Under the pieces are notes generated by a model, which did not search any database, was not told the origin of the DNA, and saw only the letters and a list, made by a program, of their open reading frames with translations. The position numbers and the translations under genes are program-made. A stretch of DNA of 32,846 bases from positions 1-32,846 of the forward strand of contig RECH01000185.1 in the NCBI GenBank assembly GCA_007694125.1, in the 5' to 3' direction. How positions within the stretch are numbered: the stretch's first letter is position 1; each line of letters opens with the position of its first letter. Shown in pieces: positions 22,148-31,937 of the stretch. Origin of the DNA: Leptolyngbya sp. DLM2.Bin15 (GTDB lineage: Bacteria > Cyanobacteriota > Cyanobacteriia > RECH01).

Positions 22148-22750
22148 TCACGTGAGTTTTTCACCACTCAGAATAAAAATGGGATCCACGGCGGCAAAGA
22201 CCTGGTTGTTACCCCGCGACTCTAGGCGGTTGACGGCAGATTGGATGACTTCCACGTTGCGCGCCTGTAGTTCTGCCAAGGTTTCTGACAGGGCATAGAG
22301 GCTGGTGAGATCGGTGGCGGTGGCGACGATGCGGCCTGGCGCTTTGAGGCAGGCCCAGGCGGTTTGGGCGATCGCTTTCACGGATCGTCCACCTTCAATG
22401 AAGACGCAGTCGGGTAGGGGTTTGAGATTTGTCAGACAGTCGGGGGCACTTCCTTCAACCACCTGCACATTGGTGACGCCAAAGCGATCGCAGTTGCGGC
22501 GAATTAGGCCAGCCACCTCTTCATCGCGCTCAATGGCCATAATTTTTCCCTTAGGACAGAGCAGACCCACTTCCACGGGAATGGTGCCGGTGCCTGCGCC
22601 GATATCCCACAGCACGGCATCAGGGCGTAGGTATAGGTGGGAAATCAGCAAGACACGCACCTCGCGCTTACTCATGGGAATGCCGGGCAACCGTTCAAAC
22701 AGTCGATCGGGGATGCCGGGGGTTTGGTAGGGCCAAAGTTCAGAAACCAT
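22148..22750 (-). CDS. cbiT: Precorrin-6B / cobalt-precorrin decarboxylating methyltransferase CbiT
   Basis: A 200-residue SAM-dependent class I methyltransferase. CbiT methylates C15 and decarboxylates the acetate at C12 of cobalt-precorrin-7 (or the aerobic equivalent) in corrin ring synthesis. It starts MVSELWPYQTPGIPDRLFERLPGIPMSKREVR, typical for CbiT (the G-I-P-D and M-T/S-K-R/E-E-V-R stretch), followed by the SAM loop WDIGAGTGTIPVE (48-60), AIERDEE and an FIEGG strand end. The start is ATG 22750; the frame upstream overlaps the decarboxylase gene and is not conserved. It follows the Orn/Lys/Arg decarboxylase on the same strand with a 40-base gap, probably co-transcribed although the pathways differ. 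CbiE is not in the window. Confidence 0.9.
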   Translation of the reverse strand: MVSELWPYQTPGIPDRLFERLPGIPMSKREVRVLLISHLYLRPDAVLWDIGAGTGTIPVEVGLLCPKGKIMAIERDEEVAGLIRRNCDRFGVTNVQVVEGSAPDCLTNLKPLPDCVFIEGGRSVKAIAQTAWACLKAPGRIVATATDLTSLYALSETLAELQARNVEVIQSAVNRLESRGNNQVFAAVDPIFILSGEKLT

Positions 22751-22790
22751 AGGATCAGGATGATGAGGTTGTAGGCAGCGCTGGGGGAGC

Positions 22791-24254
22791 TTAGGGACGG
22801 GCGATCGCTTCTTCCACAATACTCAAGGTTTGTAAGGTGGGATCGGCACAGCCGGTGATCGTGCCTCCCATGGTACAGATCTGGGTGAGGTAGGCGATCG
22901 CTTCGATGGTAATCGGTTCGCCGGGCATGAGGACGGGAATACCGGGGGGATAGGGACAGATGAGTTCAGCACAGACCTGACCGATGGCGTCTGAGACCGG
23001 CACGGTACGGCGGCGGCTGAAAAAGGCCTGGCGCGGGGAGAGGATCGGCACCTGCAGCGGCGGCAGGGGGAGGTTGGGCAGGGACAGGGGCGATCGCTTG
23101 GCCTGCGCTAAGGCTTGGATGCCTTGTACAAGATGCCTCAGATCCTCACGGGTATTGCCGAGGCTGATGATCAACGTGAGATGGTGCAGGCTGGGCAGTT
23201 CTGCGGTCACCCCTAGGGTTTGGTGCAGGTGCTCGTCGGCTGCAAACCCTGTCCATCCCAAACCGCTCACATCGACGGTCAGGCGGGTGCGATCCCAGGG
23301 GGTACCAGTGGGAGGCGTCCAAACGCGGACACCGTCAATCTTGGCTAGCTCTAGCCTAGCCCAATCGGCCAGATCTAAAGTTTGCGCCATCAACATTTCG
23401 CCATCGATCGCCATCTGATGCCTCGCTGCATCTAAAGATGCCAGGAGGAGGTAGCTGGGACTGCTGGACTGCACGAGGGCCAGGCTATCAACCAAGCGAT
23501 CGCGATCGATGCGGCTGTGGGCATGGCTGTGCACCATGGCGGCTTGGGTCATGGCTCCTAGGGTCTTGTGGATAGACTGCACGGCTAGGTCTGCCCCGGC
23601 GGCGATCGCGGTCTGAGGCAATTGGGGATGGAAGGCGAAGTGGGCCCCGTGGGCTTCATCGACGATCAGGGGCAGGTTGTAGCTATGAACCAGGGAGGCG
23701 ATCGCCTCTAGGTCACTACTGACGCCGTGGTAGGTGGGCGACACCAGCAGCACAGCGGCGGCAGGATGCTCTAGCGCCTGGGCGATCGCTGCTGGGGAGA
23801 CACCTAGGGGAATCTGTCCTTGGCTATCCAGCTCCGGGGTCACAAACATCGGCATGGCTCCCGATAGGATCAAGGCGGCGATCGCACAGCGGTGGGCATT
23901 GCGCGGCAGGATCAGAGCATCACCCGGCGCACAGGTGGCCAACACCGCTGCCTGAATGCCACAGGTGGAACCATTGGCCAAGAACCAGGTTTCTCCGGCA
24001 CCAAAGGCGATCGCGGCTAGATCCTGGGCGGCGCGAATCACGCCTTCGGGGGCAAACAAGTTATCGAGATCGGGGAGTTCTGGCAGGTCGGCGCGAAAGA
24101 CCTCGGTTCCGAAGAGGGCGGCCAGGCGTGGAGAGATTCCCTGCCCTCGTTTATGTCCGGGGGTGTAGAAGGGCGCATGGGGGCGCGTGGCGGCGGCCCG
24201 CAGGGCGTCGAGTAGGGGAGTTTGGCGGGCATCAAGCTGGTCGAACTGGGACAT
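22791..24254 (-). CDS. Orn/Lys/Arg decarboxylase family protein
   Basis: A 487-residue PLP enzyme of fold type I. The N-terminal APFYTPGHKRGQG (27-39) is the family's opening motif; LANGSTCGIQAAVLA holds the phosphate loop, DEAHGAH (199-205) the cofactor Asp and SIHKTLGAMTQAAM the PLP lysine (Lys230). The C-terminal domain (VSDAIGQVCAELICPYPPGIPVLMPGE) is also typical. Members decarboxylate arginine, lysine or ornithine to polyamine precursors; the substrate is not predictable here, and this short cyanobacterial type differs from the inducible enterobacterial enzymes by lacking their wing domain. The start is uncertain: ATG 24254 (MSQFDQLD) is given, ATG 24281 is possible. A 40-base gap separates it from cbiT. 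Confidence 0.9.
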   Translation of the reverse strand: MSQFDQLDARQTPLLDALRAAATRPHAPFYTPGHKRGQGISPRLAALFGTEVFRADLPELPDLDNLFAPEGVIRAAQDLAAIAFGAGETWFLANGSTCGIQAAVLATCAPGDALILPRNAHRCAIAALILSGAMPMFVTPELDSQGQIPLGVSPAAIAQALEHPAAAVLLVSPTYHGVSSDLEAIASLVHSYNLPLIVDEAHGAHFAFHPQLPQTAIAAGADLAVQSIHKTLGAMTQAAMVHSHAHSRIDRDRLVDSLALVQSSSPSYLLLASLDAARHQMAIDGEMLMAQTLDLADWARLELAKIDGVRVWTPPTGTPWDRTRLTVDVSGLGWTGFAADEHLHQTLGVTAELPSLHHLTLIISLGNTREDLRHLVQGIQALAQAKRSPLSLPNLPLPPLQVPILSPRQAFFSRRRTVPVSDAIGQVCAELICPYPPGIPVLMPGEPITIEAIAYLTQICTMGGTITGCADPTLQTLSIVEEAIARP

Positions 24255-24344
24255 GGAGGGCGATCGCGCTACAGCAGTCATTATCCTGCATGTCCCTGTC
24301 TTCATGAGATGGCAAAGAGGATCAGGTGTTGAGGGGGGCACGGT

Positions 24345-24551
24345 CTAGGGCGTGACAAGTAAGGTCAAGCCTTGCCGGCCAATCACTCGCACTTGCTGCC
24401 CCAGCTCTAGGGGACTGTTGATGGGCATGACTAGACTAGCGGGCCAGGTTGAGGCGGAATAGGTGACGCGCAGACGGGGTTCTACCCATTCCACGGTAGC
24501 GATCGCGGGCATGGCTGAAAAATCGAAGGGGTCAATAGCGTTCCAAGTCAT
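24345..24551 (-). CDS. Small NfeD-like OB-fold protein
   Basis: A 68-residue protein. The sequence ATVEWVEPRLRVTYSASTWPASL, then LELGQQVRVIGRQGLTLLVTP, has the pattern of the soluble OB-fold domain at the end of NfeD proteins (a Gly turn, V-x-V strand and G-x-x-L-x-V ending), without membrane helices. The start at ATG 24551 is supported by GGAGG eight bases upstream; longer frames lack this. It precedes the decarboxylase gene by 90 bases on the same strand, so it may be the first gene of a three-gene transcript with cbiT. Function unknown. Confidence 0.65.
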   Translation of the reverse strand: MTWNAIDPFDFSAMPAIATVEWVEPRLRVTYSASTWPASLVMPINSPLELGQQVRVIGRQGLTLLVTP

Positions 24552-25027
24552 GATCACGGCCTCCAGGCATCCTGATAGTGAACCATTACCTCTATCTCGG
24601 ATGACTAGGGAACCGACTATGCAGTGCCACAACCAATTGAGAAACTGTCCTAGGGGGATCGCTCTTGATAGAACATGAGATTGAGGCTGGAATGCAGCTA
24701 TTCAAAGGAAAACTTAGTCGGGATCATTACAAACTAGTCTGGTTACGATTTCTCATTCAAGTTTAATTGCAAATTAAAGCCAGCTTTCGAGAAATTCGCT
24801 ACAGTGAATATGAGCTGAATAGGCTCATCCACGCCACGCTCTTGCCTTCAATCTTCCCTTAATAACACCCCCTTACAGCAATCCATCCTTGGTCGCAATT
24901 GCCGGATTTTAAGCCCCAACCCCGGAGCGATCGCCCTGATGGTTTGCCCTTCATATGAAAACCATACCTCTGTTCATCGATAGAAGGCGATCGCTGTGGT
25001 GCCATAGACAAATTCAGGGATTTCAAT
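24552..25027. other. Divergent spacer upstream of def
   Basis: A 476-base AT-richer spacer. No open frame is supported. It holds one short inverted repeat (ATGAGC / GCTCAT at 24810-24828) and must contain promoters for def and for the small NfeD-like gene. Confidence 0.4.
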
Positions 25028-25573
25028 ATGGCCGATAAACGACCGATTTCGCAATTGGGTGATCCCGTCCTGCGGCAAACTGCCCGCCCTATCTCCAATG
25101 TTCAGGATGATTGGGTGCAGCCGCTGATTGATGATCTGATTCTGACGTTGATCCAATCTCAGGGGGTGGGCATCTCGGCCCCCCAAGTGGGTAGTCCTCA
25201 TCGGATTGTGGTGATGGCCTCCCATCCCAACGAGCGCTATCCCGATGCACCGATGATGGAACCGACCGTGTTGATCAACCCTCGGGTGATTGATCACTCG
25301 GATGCTTATGTGACCGATTGGGAAGGCTGTCTGAGCATTCCCAATATTCGTGGTCGAGTGCCCCGCTACCAGGCCGTTGAGGTGGAATACACCACCCCGG
25401 CTGGCAAACTGCAGCGGCAGGTGTTCACCGATTTCATTGCCCGGATTTTCCAGCATGAGTTTGATCATCTGGAAGGCATGGTATTTCTCGATCGCCTGCA
25501 AAAGCCCCAAGAGCTGATGACCGAACAGGAATACCGCCAACGGGTGCTGACGCCTGTGCTGGCTGGGCGATAG
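25028..25573 (+). CDS. def: Peptide deformylase
   Basis: A 181-residue metalloenzyme that removes the formyl group from the N-terminal methionine of new proteins. All three motifs are present: GVGISAPQ (46-53, motif 1), EGCLSIP (99-105, motif 2 with the metal-binding Cys101) and QHEFDHLEG (142-150, motif 3 with His143 and His147 and catalytic Glu144). Motif 1 has I-S where many enzymes have L-A; such variants are known in the family. The ATG has AGGGA eight bases upstream. Its stop codon is two bases from the stop of argS on the other strand. Confidence 0.97.
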   Translation: MADKRPISQLGDPVLRQTARPISNVQDDWVQPLIDDLILTLIQSQGVGISAPQVGSPHRIVVMASHPNERYPDAPMMEPTVLINPRVIDHSDAYVTDWEGCLSIPNIRGRVPRYQAVEVEYTTPAGKLQRQVFTDFIARIFQHEFDHLEGMVFLDRLQKPQELMTEQEYRQRVLTPVLAGR

Positions 25574-25575
25574 GG

Positions 25576-27333
25576 CTACATACGCTCTAGGACAGAAATG
25601 CCTAGCAGCGATAGTCCTAGGCGAATAGTCCGGGCAGTTAGATCTGCTAAGACGAGTCGAGACGTACGTTTCGGCTCGTCTGCTTGTAAAATCGGGCAGC
25701 GATCGTAGAACTGGTTAAACTTCTGGCTTAGTTCAAATAAATATTGACAGAGGCGATTGGGCAGCAGGTCGGTCTCCACCGCCAGAATCACCTCATCCAA
25801 TTGCAGCAGATGGCGCGCCAAGGCAAATTCGGTCTCGTCGTCTAGATCCACTGGCACGGTTTGCTGGAGCTGGCTCCAGTCAATATCACCCTTGCGGCTA
25901 ATTCCCTGCACCCGCACGTAGGCGTAGAGCATGTAGGGGGCTGTATTGCCCTGCAAGGCCAACATGCGATCGTAGTTGAAAATGTAGTCACTGGTGCGGT
26001 TTTGGCTGAGGTCGGCGTACTTCACCGCTGCCATGCCGATGGTTTCCGCAGCATGGCGAATGAACTCTGGCGACTCTTGCCGCTCTTCTTGCTGTAGGCG
26101 GCTTTCCACATCGGCTTGGGCGCGGCGCACTGCTTCATCTAGCAAATCCTTCAGGCGGACGGTATCTCCCGATCGCGTCTTAAATTTTTTGCCATCATCA
26201 CCCTTGACCACGCCAAAGGGCACGTGAATGAGTTCGACGCCTTCGGGCACCCAGCCGGCCCGGCGGGCCACCTGAAAGACCTGGGTGAAGTGGTTGGCCT
26301 GGCCAGCATCGACGACATAAATCACCCGCTCGGCTCGATCTTGCTGGGTGCGGTAGCGAATGGCGGCCAGGTCGGTGGTGGCGTAGTTGTAGCCGCCGTC
26401 GGATTTTTGAATAATCAGCGGTAGGGGATTGCCCTCTTTGTTGGTAAATCCTTCGAGGAAGACGCATTGGGCACCCTGGTCTTCCACAAGGAGCCCCGAT
26501 GCTTTTAGATCGGCTACCACGTCGGCCAGTAGGGGATTGTAGAACGACTCGCCCCGCTCGGTGATGCGGATATCCATGCGATCGTAGAGCTGCTGAAACT
26601 CTCGGCGCGACTGGTCGCAGAGCACTTGCCAAGCTTTTCGGGCAGATTCATCACCAGCCTGCAGTTCTACCACGGCTTGGCGCGATCGCTCCTTGAAGTC
26701 ATCTTCGGCATCAAAGCGCTGCTTGGCCTGGCGATAGAAGGCTACCAGGTCGCCAATATCGACGGTGCTGGCATCGGTGATCGCCTCGGGGCAAACGTCT
26801 CGCAGGTGGGTGATCAACATGCCAAATTGCGTACCCCAGTCGCCAACGTGGTTGAGCCGCAAAACGTCATGGCCGCGAAACTCCAGCAGCCGCGCTAGGG
26901 AGTCGCCAATGATCGTGGTGCGCAGGTGGCCCACATGCATCTCTTTGGCAATGTTGGGGCTGGAAAAGTCTACAATCACCCGCTGGGGCGTTGGGGTGGG
27001 GGCCACACCGAGGCGATCGCTTTGGTGCATCTGCCGTAGTTGGTCTTGCAGATAGTCGGTGCGCAATTTTAGGTTGATGAACCCTGGGCCCGCGATCGCT
27101 GGTGGTTCGCAACAGTCGCTGACCTCTAGCTTGGCTACCAAGGCCTCGGCGATCGCCCGAGGTTTATCCTTGAGACGCTTGGACAAAGACAAGGCCACGT
27201 TGGCTTGGTAGTCGCCAAACTTAGGATTGGTGGTGGGTACCAAGACCGGATCGGTGCCGGCCAGGTCGGGGCCAAAGGCGGCAACCAGGGCAGCTTCAAG
27301 TTGAGTCGTAAGGTAGGCGATCGTGGAGTTCAT
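25576..27333 (-). CDS. argS: Arginyl-tRNA synthetase
   Basis: A 585-residue class I synthetase that charges tRNA-Arg. It has the Arg-specific N-terminal domain (to about 115), [20 protein letters not shown] with the HIGH motif as HVGH (133-136), [11 protein letters not shown], the KFKTRSGD loop in place of KMSKS, and the anticodon-binding helical domain ending [12 protein letters not shown], the usual C-terminus of bacterial ArgRS. Length fits (about 570-590). The start is ATG 27333. It lies tail-to-tail with def, with only two bases between the stop codons, and is preceded by an mscS-like gene on the same strand. Confidence 0.97.
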   Translation of the reverse strand: MNSTIAYLTTQLEAALVAAFGPDLAGTDPVLVPTTNPKFGDYQANVALSLSKRLKDKPRAIAEALVAKLEVSDCCEPPAIAGPGFINLKLRTDYLQDQLRQMHQSDRLGVAPTPTPQRVIVDFSSPNIAKEMHVGHLRTTIIGDSLARLLEFRGHDVLRLNHVGDWGTQFGMLITHLRDVCPEAITDASTVDIGDLVAFYRQAKQRFDAEDDFKERSRQAVVELQAGDESARKAWQVLCDQSRREFQQLYDRMDIRITERGESFYNPLLADVVADLKASGLLVEDQGAQCVFLEGFTNKEGNPLPLIIQKSDGGYNYATTDLAAIRYRTQQDRAERVIYVVDAGQANHFTQVFQVARRAGWVPEGVELIHVPFGVVKGDDGKKFKTRSGDTVRLKDLLDEAVRRAQADVESRLQQEERQESPEFIRHAAETIGMAAVKYADLSQNRTSDYIFNYDRMLALQGNTAPYMLYAYVRVQGISRKGDIDWSQLQQTVPVDLDDETEFALARHLLQLDEVILAVETDLLPNRLCQYLFELSQKFNQFYDRCPILQADEPKRTSRLVLADLTARTIRLGLSLLGISVLERM

Positions 27334-27398
27334 GAACCTAGGAATGTTCGAGGATAAACGTGAGTTGGATGAGGTTACTGTTCCACGATACCCCGAAC

Positions 27399-29105
27399 TT
27401 AGATCGTTGATTCGGCTGAGGGCGTATGGGTCGCGTCGGATGGTGGGTAGGTCATGGACGGAGGAGCGATCGCCACTTCGGTATCATGGAGCCACAGCTC
27501 TTGCTGGGAAAGCATCAGCGGGATTTTGGCTCGGTCGAAGGCTACTTTAATCCGCCGACGATATTCGCGGGCCGCATTCCATTGCTCTAACGGCTGGGTG
27601 CGAATCCACACGCGGATCACCATGCCGCGATCGCCAAATTCATCTAGCCCTAGGGTCAGCGGTTTGGCTAAAATCCTGCCGATCCATTCTTCGTCTAAAG
27701 CCAACTCTTCCCCCACCTGCCGCACAATGGCTAAGGCCTGGTCAATATCGGCGCTATAGGCCACCGGGATGCGAATATCGGCTTGGGAATGGCGGCTGGA
27801 TAGGTTGGAGACGACCTTGACTTCGCTGTTGGGAATGGTAATTAAGCGCTCTTCTGGATCGCGGAGCTGGGTGATGCGCAGGGTGATGTTTTCCACCATG
27901 CCAAAGACGGCGTCTACGACGATCACGTCGCCTACCGCATACTGATCTTCGACCAAGATTAAAAAGCCATTAATCGCATCTCGAATCAGGTTTTGGGATG
28001 CTAGGGAGATCGCGACACCAATTAAACCAGCACCAGCAATCAGGGGGGCTATATCCACTCCAATGTTAATCAGCATAATAAAAATGCCGATCAGCACCAG
28101 GAGGAGCACCGTTACACCTTTGACAACCCGAGAAATGGTCGAGACTCGTTGCTGTAACCGCTGGTTGCGGCTGGGAGTGAGCAATCCGCCATCGACGAGG
28201 GTGTCGATAAACCAGTCAATGGTGACAAAACTAAGGCGAATGCTGATATAAATGCCGAGGCCAATCAGCGGCATGGATAGATAGGTGGGTAGATGGGTCA
28301 AGACCCATACCTGAATCCAGCGGGTTTGGGGAAATAATCGCAGGATCAACAGAACGCCTGCTGACCACACCAATGCTTGACTAAGCTGGAAGGCTAAGGT
28401 CTGAATGGCACTTAGGTCTTCTCGGCGGCGCTGGCTAATGTGCGAGGTGGAGGGCGACTGACTGGCTGCGGCCCGCCGTCGCGATCGCCACTGATGCTGG
28501 GCGACGGAGATGCCAAAACTAGAGACACACATGCCCAATAAAAGGGCGATCGCCCATTTGGATTGATCGGCTAGGGCTGACGACTGTCGCTCTCGGGCCG
28601 ATTCTCGCAGGGCGCGGGGAATGGTATCCCTCAGACGTTCGGCATGGGCCATGGGAGTGGTCATCTCAAGCTGGGCATCCAGATGAGTGACGGTCATCAC
28701 ATAGCGATCGTTGATGTAGATGGTGGGGAGATCGGCAACGCCCCGCAGCTCTAGGTTTATCTCTGGCGTTGTGCTCTCGCGATAGGCCCGGCTCACGCCA
28801 GCTAGGTTGCGTTGAATATCTTGAACCCGCTGACTGAGGTCTGATGCTGGGGCAGCTACTCGAAAGATCGGTCGTCCATCTAGACGCACCCAGCCGCTTC
28901 CGATCTCATCTTGCGATAGGGTGGATTTAAATATGGGTAGCGGATCGGTAAAGTCCGCAGGATTGGGAAGCTGGGCAGAAGCGGAGACAATATGGAGCCC
29001 GCTGATCAGCACCAGCAACAGCATCATACATGCCAGCCATTTCACCCAAAGATGCTTGGCTTTCACCTGCAGCGATCGCCGCCATCGAGTTCTAGATCGT
29101 TTCAT
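27399..29105 (-). CDS. MscS-family mechanosensitive channel with N-terminal extension
   Basis: A 568-residue membrane protein. A signal-like segment ([23 protein letters not shown]) is followed by a ~120-residue likely periplasmic domain, one helix ([21 protein letters not shown]), a basic loop, and several more helices before the MscS core: [35 protein letters not shown], the pore helix TM3 and its continuation, then the beta domain ([30 protein letters not shown]) and the alpha/beta cytoplasmic domain. It releases solutes on hypo-osmotic shock, or acts as a gated small-ion channel. The start is ATG 29105, where GAGG stands six bases upstream; GTG 29117 and ATG 29108 are less well placed. 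Monocistronic or ahead of argS. Confidence 0.93.
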   Translation of the reverse strand: MKRSRTRWRRSLQVKAKHLWVKWLACMMLLLVLISGLHIVSASAQLPNPADFTDPLPIFKSTLSQDEIGSGWVRLDGRPIFRVAAPASDLSQRVQDIQRNLAGVSRAYRESTTPEINLELRGVADLPTIYINDRYVMTVTHLDAQLEMTTPMAHAERLRDTIPRALRESARERQSSALADQSKWAIALLLGMCVSSFGISVAQHQWRSRRRAAASQSPSTSHISQRRREDLSAIQTLAFQLSQALVWSAGVLLILRLFPQTRWIQVWVLTHLPTYLSMPLIGLGIYISIRLSFVTIDWFIDTLVDGGLLTPSRNQRLQQRVSTISRVVKGVTVLLLVLIGIFIMLINIGVDIAPLIAGAGLIGVAISLASQNLIRDAINGFLILVEDQYAVGDVIVVDAVFGMVENITLRITQLRDPEERLITIPNSEVKVVSNLSSRHSQADIRIPVAYSADIDQALAIVRQVGEELALDEEWIGRILAKPLTLGLDEFGDRGMVIRVWIRTQPLEQWNAAREYRRRIKVAFDRAKIPLMLSQQELWLHDTEVAIAPPSMTYPPSDATHTPSAESTI

Positions 29106-29431
29106 CATGTACCTCACACCAGATGGGCAGAACTAGGACGTTAACTATCAAGATGGATATCCATTATGAAGCGTTCGCTGACGATTTGATTCATGTTGCC
29201 ATGGCCAGGCTAGGCTGCGATCGCCTCCTCGCCCTCCACCGATCAGATGAATTTTGATGGTTTCTGAGGTAATGTTGGCCGCATAACGCTCAAGATGCTT
29301 TGATCTGGGAAAACGGAGCGGGGCTCGAAAATCCGCACCAAATCGACCCATAATGGAAACAGGATTGGGGTGAGCTCCGTGCATTCTTCCCTAATCCATC
29401 CACTGTCGAGTTTTCAGCCGTTTTACCCTTC
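29106..29431. other. Divergent spacer, mscS-like / trpC
   Basis: This 326-base spacer shows no supportable gene or strong hairpin. A trp leader or attenuator was looked for upstream of trpC: there is no leader peptide with tandem Trp codons and no terminator/antiterminator pair. Confidence 0.4.
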
Positions 29432-30313
29432 ATGCAGATTCGCCGCCGTCCGCCTAGCCCTGCCATCCAAGTCAGCTATCTTCAGTATCAGGTTGCTGCT
29501 CCTGGTGCCGAGCCGCTTCATCTCCTCGAAAAAATTGTGTGGCATAAGGAAAATGAGGTGGATGCGTTGCGCGATCGCCTTCCCTTGCTGGATCTACGCA
29601 AACAGCTCCCGGATGCAGCGCCGCCCCTCGATGCGCTAGCTGCTCTGCGCCAAGGCCGCACTACTCCAGCTCTGATTGCCGAAGTGAAAAAGGCATCGCC
29701 TAGTAAAGGGGTCATCCGCCCTGATTTCGATCCGGTGGCGATCGCTCAGGCCTATGCTGAGCACGGCGCAACCTGCATCTCGGTGTTAACCGATGAGGAA
29801 TTTTTCCAAGGCAGCTTCGACTACCTCAAGGCCATCCGCGCCGCTGTAGACATTCCCCTGCTCTGCAAAGACTTCATCATCTACCCCTACCAAATCTATA
29901 AAGCCCGCACCTGTGGAGCCGATCTGATCCTGCTCATCGCGGCCATTTTGTCGGACGCGGATCTGCAATACTTCCTGAAGATTGTGCGCACGGTTGGCAT
30001 GACTGCCCTTGTGGAAGTGCATACCCTGGAAGAGCTGGATCGCGTCTTGGCGCTTGATGGCGTGCAGTTGGTGGGCATCAACAACCGCGACCTTGAAACC
30101 TTTCATGTTGATCTGCAAACCACTTGCCACGTCATGGCAGAGCGGCGGCAGACCCTGCAAGAGCGCGATATTATCGTGGTAAGTGAGTCGGGTATTCACA
30201 CCGCCGCTGATGTGCAAACGGTGACCCAGGCGGGGGTCAATGCCATCTTGGTGGGAGAATCTTTGATGCGGCAAGATGATCCTGGGGCAGCGATCGCCTC
30301 CCTGCTGTCCTAA
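29432..30313 (+). CDS. trpC: Indole-3-glycerol phosphate synthase
   Basis: A 293-residue TIM-barrel enzyme of tryptophan synthesis that closes the indole ring from 1-(2-carboxyphenylamino)-1-deoxyribulose 5-phosphate. It contains [13 protein letters not shown] (81-93) with the catalytic lysine region, [25 protein letters not shown] with the second lysine, [20 protein letters not shown] and VVSESGI plus AILVGESLM. The first 30 residues ([10 protein letters not shown]...[14 protein letters not shown]) are an extension usual in cyanobacterial TrpC. The other trp genes are not next to it, as is common in cyanobacteria. A conserved small gene follows after 175 bases. Confidence 0.96.
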   Translation: MQIRRRPPSPAIQVSYLQYQVAAPGAEPLHLLEKIVWHKENEVDALRDRLPLLDLRKQLPDAAPPLDALAALRQGRTTPALIAEVKKASPSKGVIRPDFDPVAIAQAYAEHGATCISVLTDEEFFQGSFDYLKAIRAAVDIPLLCKDFIIYPYQIYKARTCGADLILLIAAILSDADLQYFLKIVRTVGMTALVEVHTLEELDRVLALDGVQLVGINNRDLETFHVDLQTTCHVMAERRQTLQERDIIVVSESGIHTAADVQTVTQAGVNAILVGESLMRQDDPGAAIASLLS

Positions 30314-30488
30314 ACCTTGCCTAGCCATGTTGGAGCAGTGGGATCGCCCTCTTATCCGCTATAGATCTCTGATTCTGCGCCAGCATCAGTCCATTGCCTA
30401 GCTGTTCTACCCCGAAAACCGGGCATGTTAACCCCATAGCGTGCCTAGTCTCGTCCTACTATCGTTACGGCTGAATTAGCTTACCCCT

Positions 30489-30752
30489 ATGGATCGCATC
30501 CCCCTACCCTCTCATATTCACTATGAACTACTGCTGCAATTGCTAGAACGCCAAACCTCCCATGCGGTTGGTAATCAGCCCCAGTTGCGAGAACAGTTGA
30601 ATGAACTGATCATTACCCTACGCAAAGCCCGTAGTCAGCAGCGACATCTAGAAGAAAGCTGCCAGCGCGCTCATATTGACATCGATTTTCACTGGTCTCT
30701 CAACGACGCCACCTCAGAGCCATCTCCCTCGGAGCGATCGCTCCCTTCCTAA
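30489..30752 (+). CDS. Small conserved hypothetical protein
   Basis: An 87-residue soluble protein of unknown function. It is helical for most of its length: IPLPSHIHYELLLQLLERQT, then QLREQLNELIITLRKARSQQRHLEESC, and ends in a Ser/Pro-rich tail. It resembles a small cyanobacterial family (possibly DUF5340; from memory, not checked). The gene ends 6 bases before the EamA transporter start on the same strand, so the two are translationally coupled or at least one operon. ATG 30489 has no obvious ribosome site. Confidence 0.7.
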   Translation: MDRIPLPSHIHYELLLQLLERQTSHAVGNQPQLREQLNELIITLRKARSQQRHLEESCQRAHIDIDFHWSLNDATSEPSPSERSLPS

Positions 30753-30758
30753 CGATCC

Positions 30759-31706
30759 ATGACGCTACATCAAACCTCTGGACGGTGGCAGTACGGGATG
30801 ATCCTCGCTGCCACGACGATGCTGCTATGGGGAATTCTGCCCATTGCCCTGGCCGTTGTGCTGAATGTTTTAGATGTGTACACGATCACCTGTGTACGAT
30901 TTGTGATTGCCTTCAGCGTTCTGACCCTCTATCTCAAACAGCAGGGACAATTTCCCCAGGGAAAACAGCTTCGCAGCGCCTCTTTCAAGCTGATGGCGAT
31001 CGCTATTGTGTTTTTAGGGCTGAACTATTTATTTTTCCTGATTGGCTTGAAACTCACGTCTCCCACTAATGTGGAAGTCTTGATGCAGCTTGCGCCGGTC
31101 ACCTTTGGCCTGGCTGCCCTCGTGATTTTCAAGGAGCGCTACAGTCGCCTGCAGTGGACAGGTCTGGGAGTGATGACCTTGGGACTGGCGCTGTTTTTCC
31201 ATGAGCAACTGCAGGTCTTGCTGCAATCTACCGCCAGCTACCTCTTGGGGAATGGCATCACGGTTTTGGCCTGTCTTACATGGACGATCTACGCTTTGGC
31301 CCAAAAGCAACTGTTGAGGGTGCTTCCCTCTCCCGCCATCATGCTGGTGATCTACGGTGGCTGTGCTCTGCTGTTTTTACCCCTGGCCCAATTACCGGAT
31401 CTACTAGAACTGTCGCCTTTTCAATGGGGCATGTTGATCTTCTGCGGCATCAACACCCTCCTGGCCTACGGTGCTTTCAGCGAATCCTTGGAACACCTAG
31501 AAGCCTCGCGGGTCAGCGCCATTATTTCCCTCACGCCGTTGGTGACGATCGCTTCCATGCAGGTGGCAGCGCGCTGGTTTCCGGGATTAGTAGCGCCAGA
31601 ACATATTAGCGCCCTAGGTTTTGTGGGAGCGCTGTTGGTGGTGGGTGGTTCGGTGGCGATCGCCCTCAGTAAACGCATGGGGCAACCGGATTCGCTACAG
31701 AGCTAG
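30759..31706 (+). CDS. EamA-family (DMT) transporter
   Basis: A 315-residue membrane protein with ten predicted helices in two EamA halves. Half one runs from MILAATTMLLWGILPIALAVVL to about residue 150 (including LTSPTNVEVLMQLAPVTFGLAALVIFKERYSRLQWTGLG, the family's signature end of helices 3-4 and the ERxxxxQWxG loop); half two repeats it with LLAYGAFSESLEHLEASRVSAIISLTPLVTI. Members export or import amino acids, metabolites or purines; the substrate cannot be told. It starts 6 bases after the preceding small gene and lacks its own ribosome site, which favours coupling. The C-terminal tail is short and cytosolic. Confidence 0.92.
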   Translation: MTLHQTSGRWQYGMILAATTMLLWGILPIALAVVLNVLDVYTITCVRFVIAFSVLTLYLKQQGQFPQGKQLRSASFKLMAIAIVFLGLNYLFFLIGLKLTSPTNVEVLMQLAPVTFGLAALVIFKERYSRLQWTGLGVMTLGLALFFHEQLQVLLQSTASYLLGNGITVLACLTWTIYALAQKQLLRVLPSPAIMLVIYGGCALLFLPLAQLPDLLELSPFQWGMLIFCGINTLLAYGAFSESLEHLEASRVSAIISLTPLVTIASMQVAARWFPGLVAPEHISALGFVGALLVVGGSVAIALSKRMGQPDSLQS

Positions 31707-31937
31707 AGCGCTATGTGCTTCATGAATATGCATAAAGAATGATGAACAAGCTAGCAATTGTCGGTATATTTCATTAGATGCTAAAGGACAGTCGTCGATT
31801 CTTCACGGCTTTTCAACAAAACTCAGCGCATTCTCAGTTCAAACCCTGAGAAAATTGTTAAGTTTAATGAAGAACGTCCGCCGATAGACTTTAATCTGTC
31901 CTCCGGTGGTCTCGCTCGGTTGATCGCATGGTTTGCT

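Noticed and set aside
22751-22819. Cobalamin riboswitch near cbiT
   Set aside because: The leader is only 40 bases long and lies behind another gene; no conserved B12-box sequence is seen.
29106-29431. Tryptophan attenuator upstream of trpC
   Set aside because: No leader peptide with Trp codons and no competing hairpins.
30405-30425. Hairpin CCCG-AAAAC-CGGG after trpC
   Set aside because: Only four base pairs and no T run; too weak to call a terminator.
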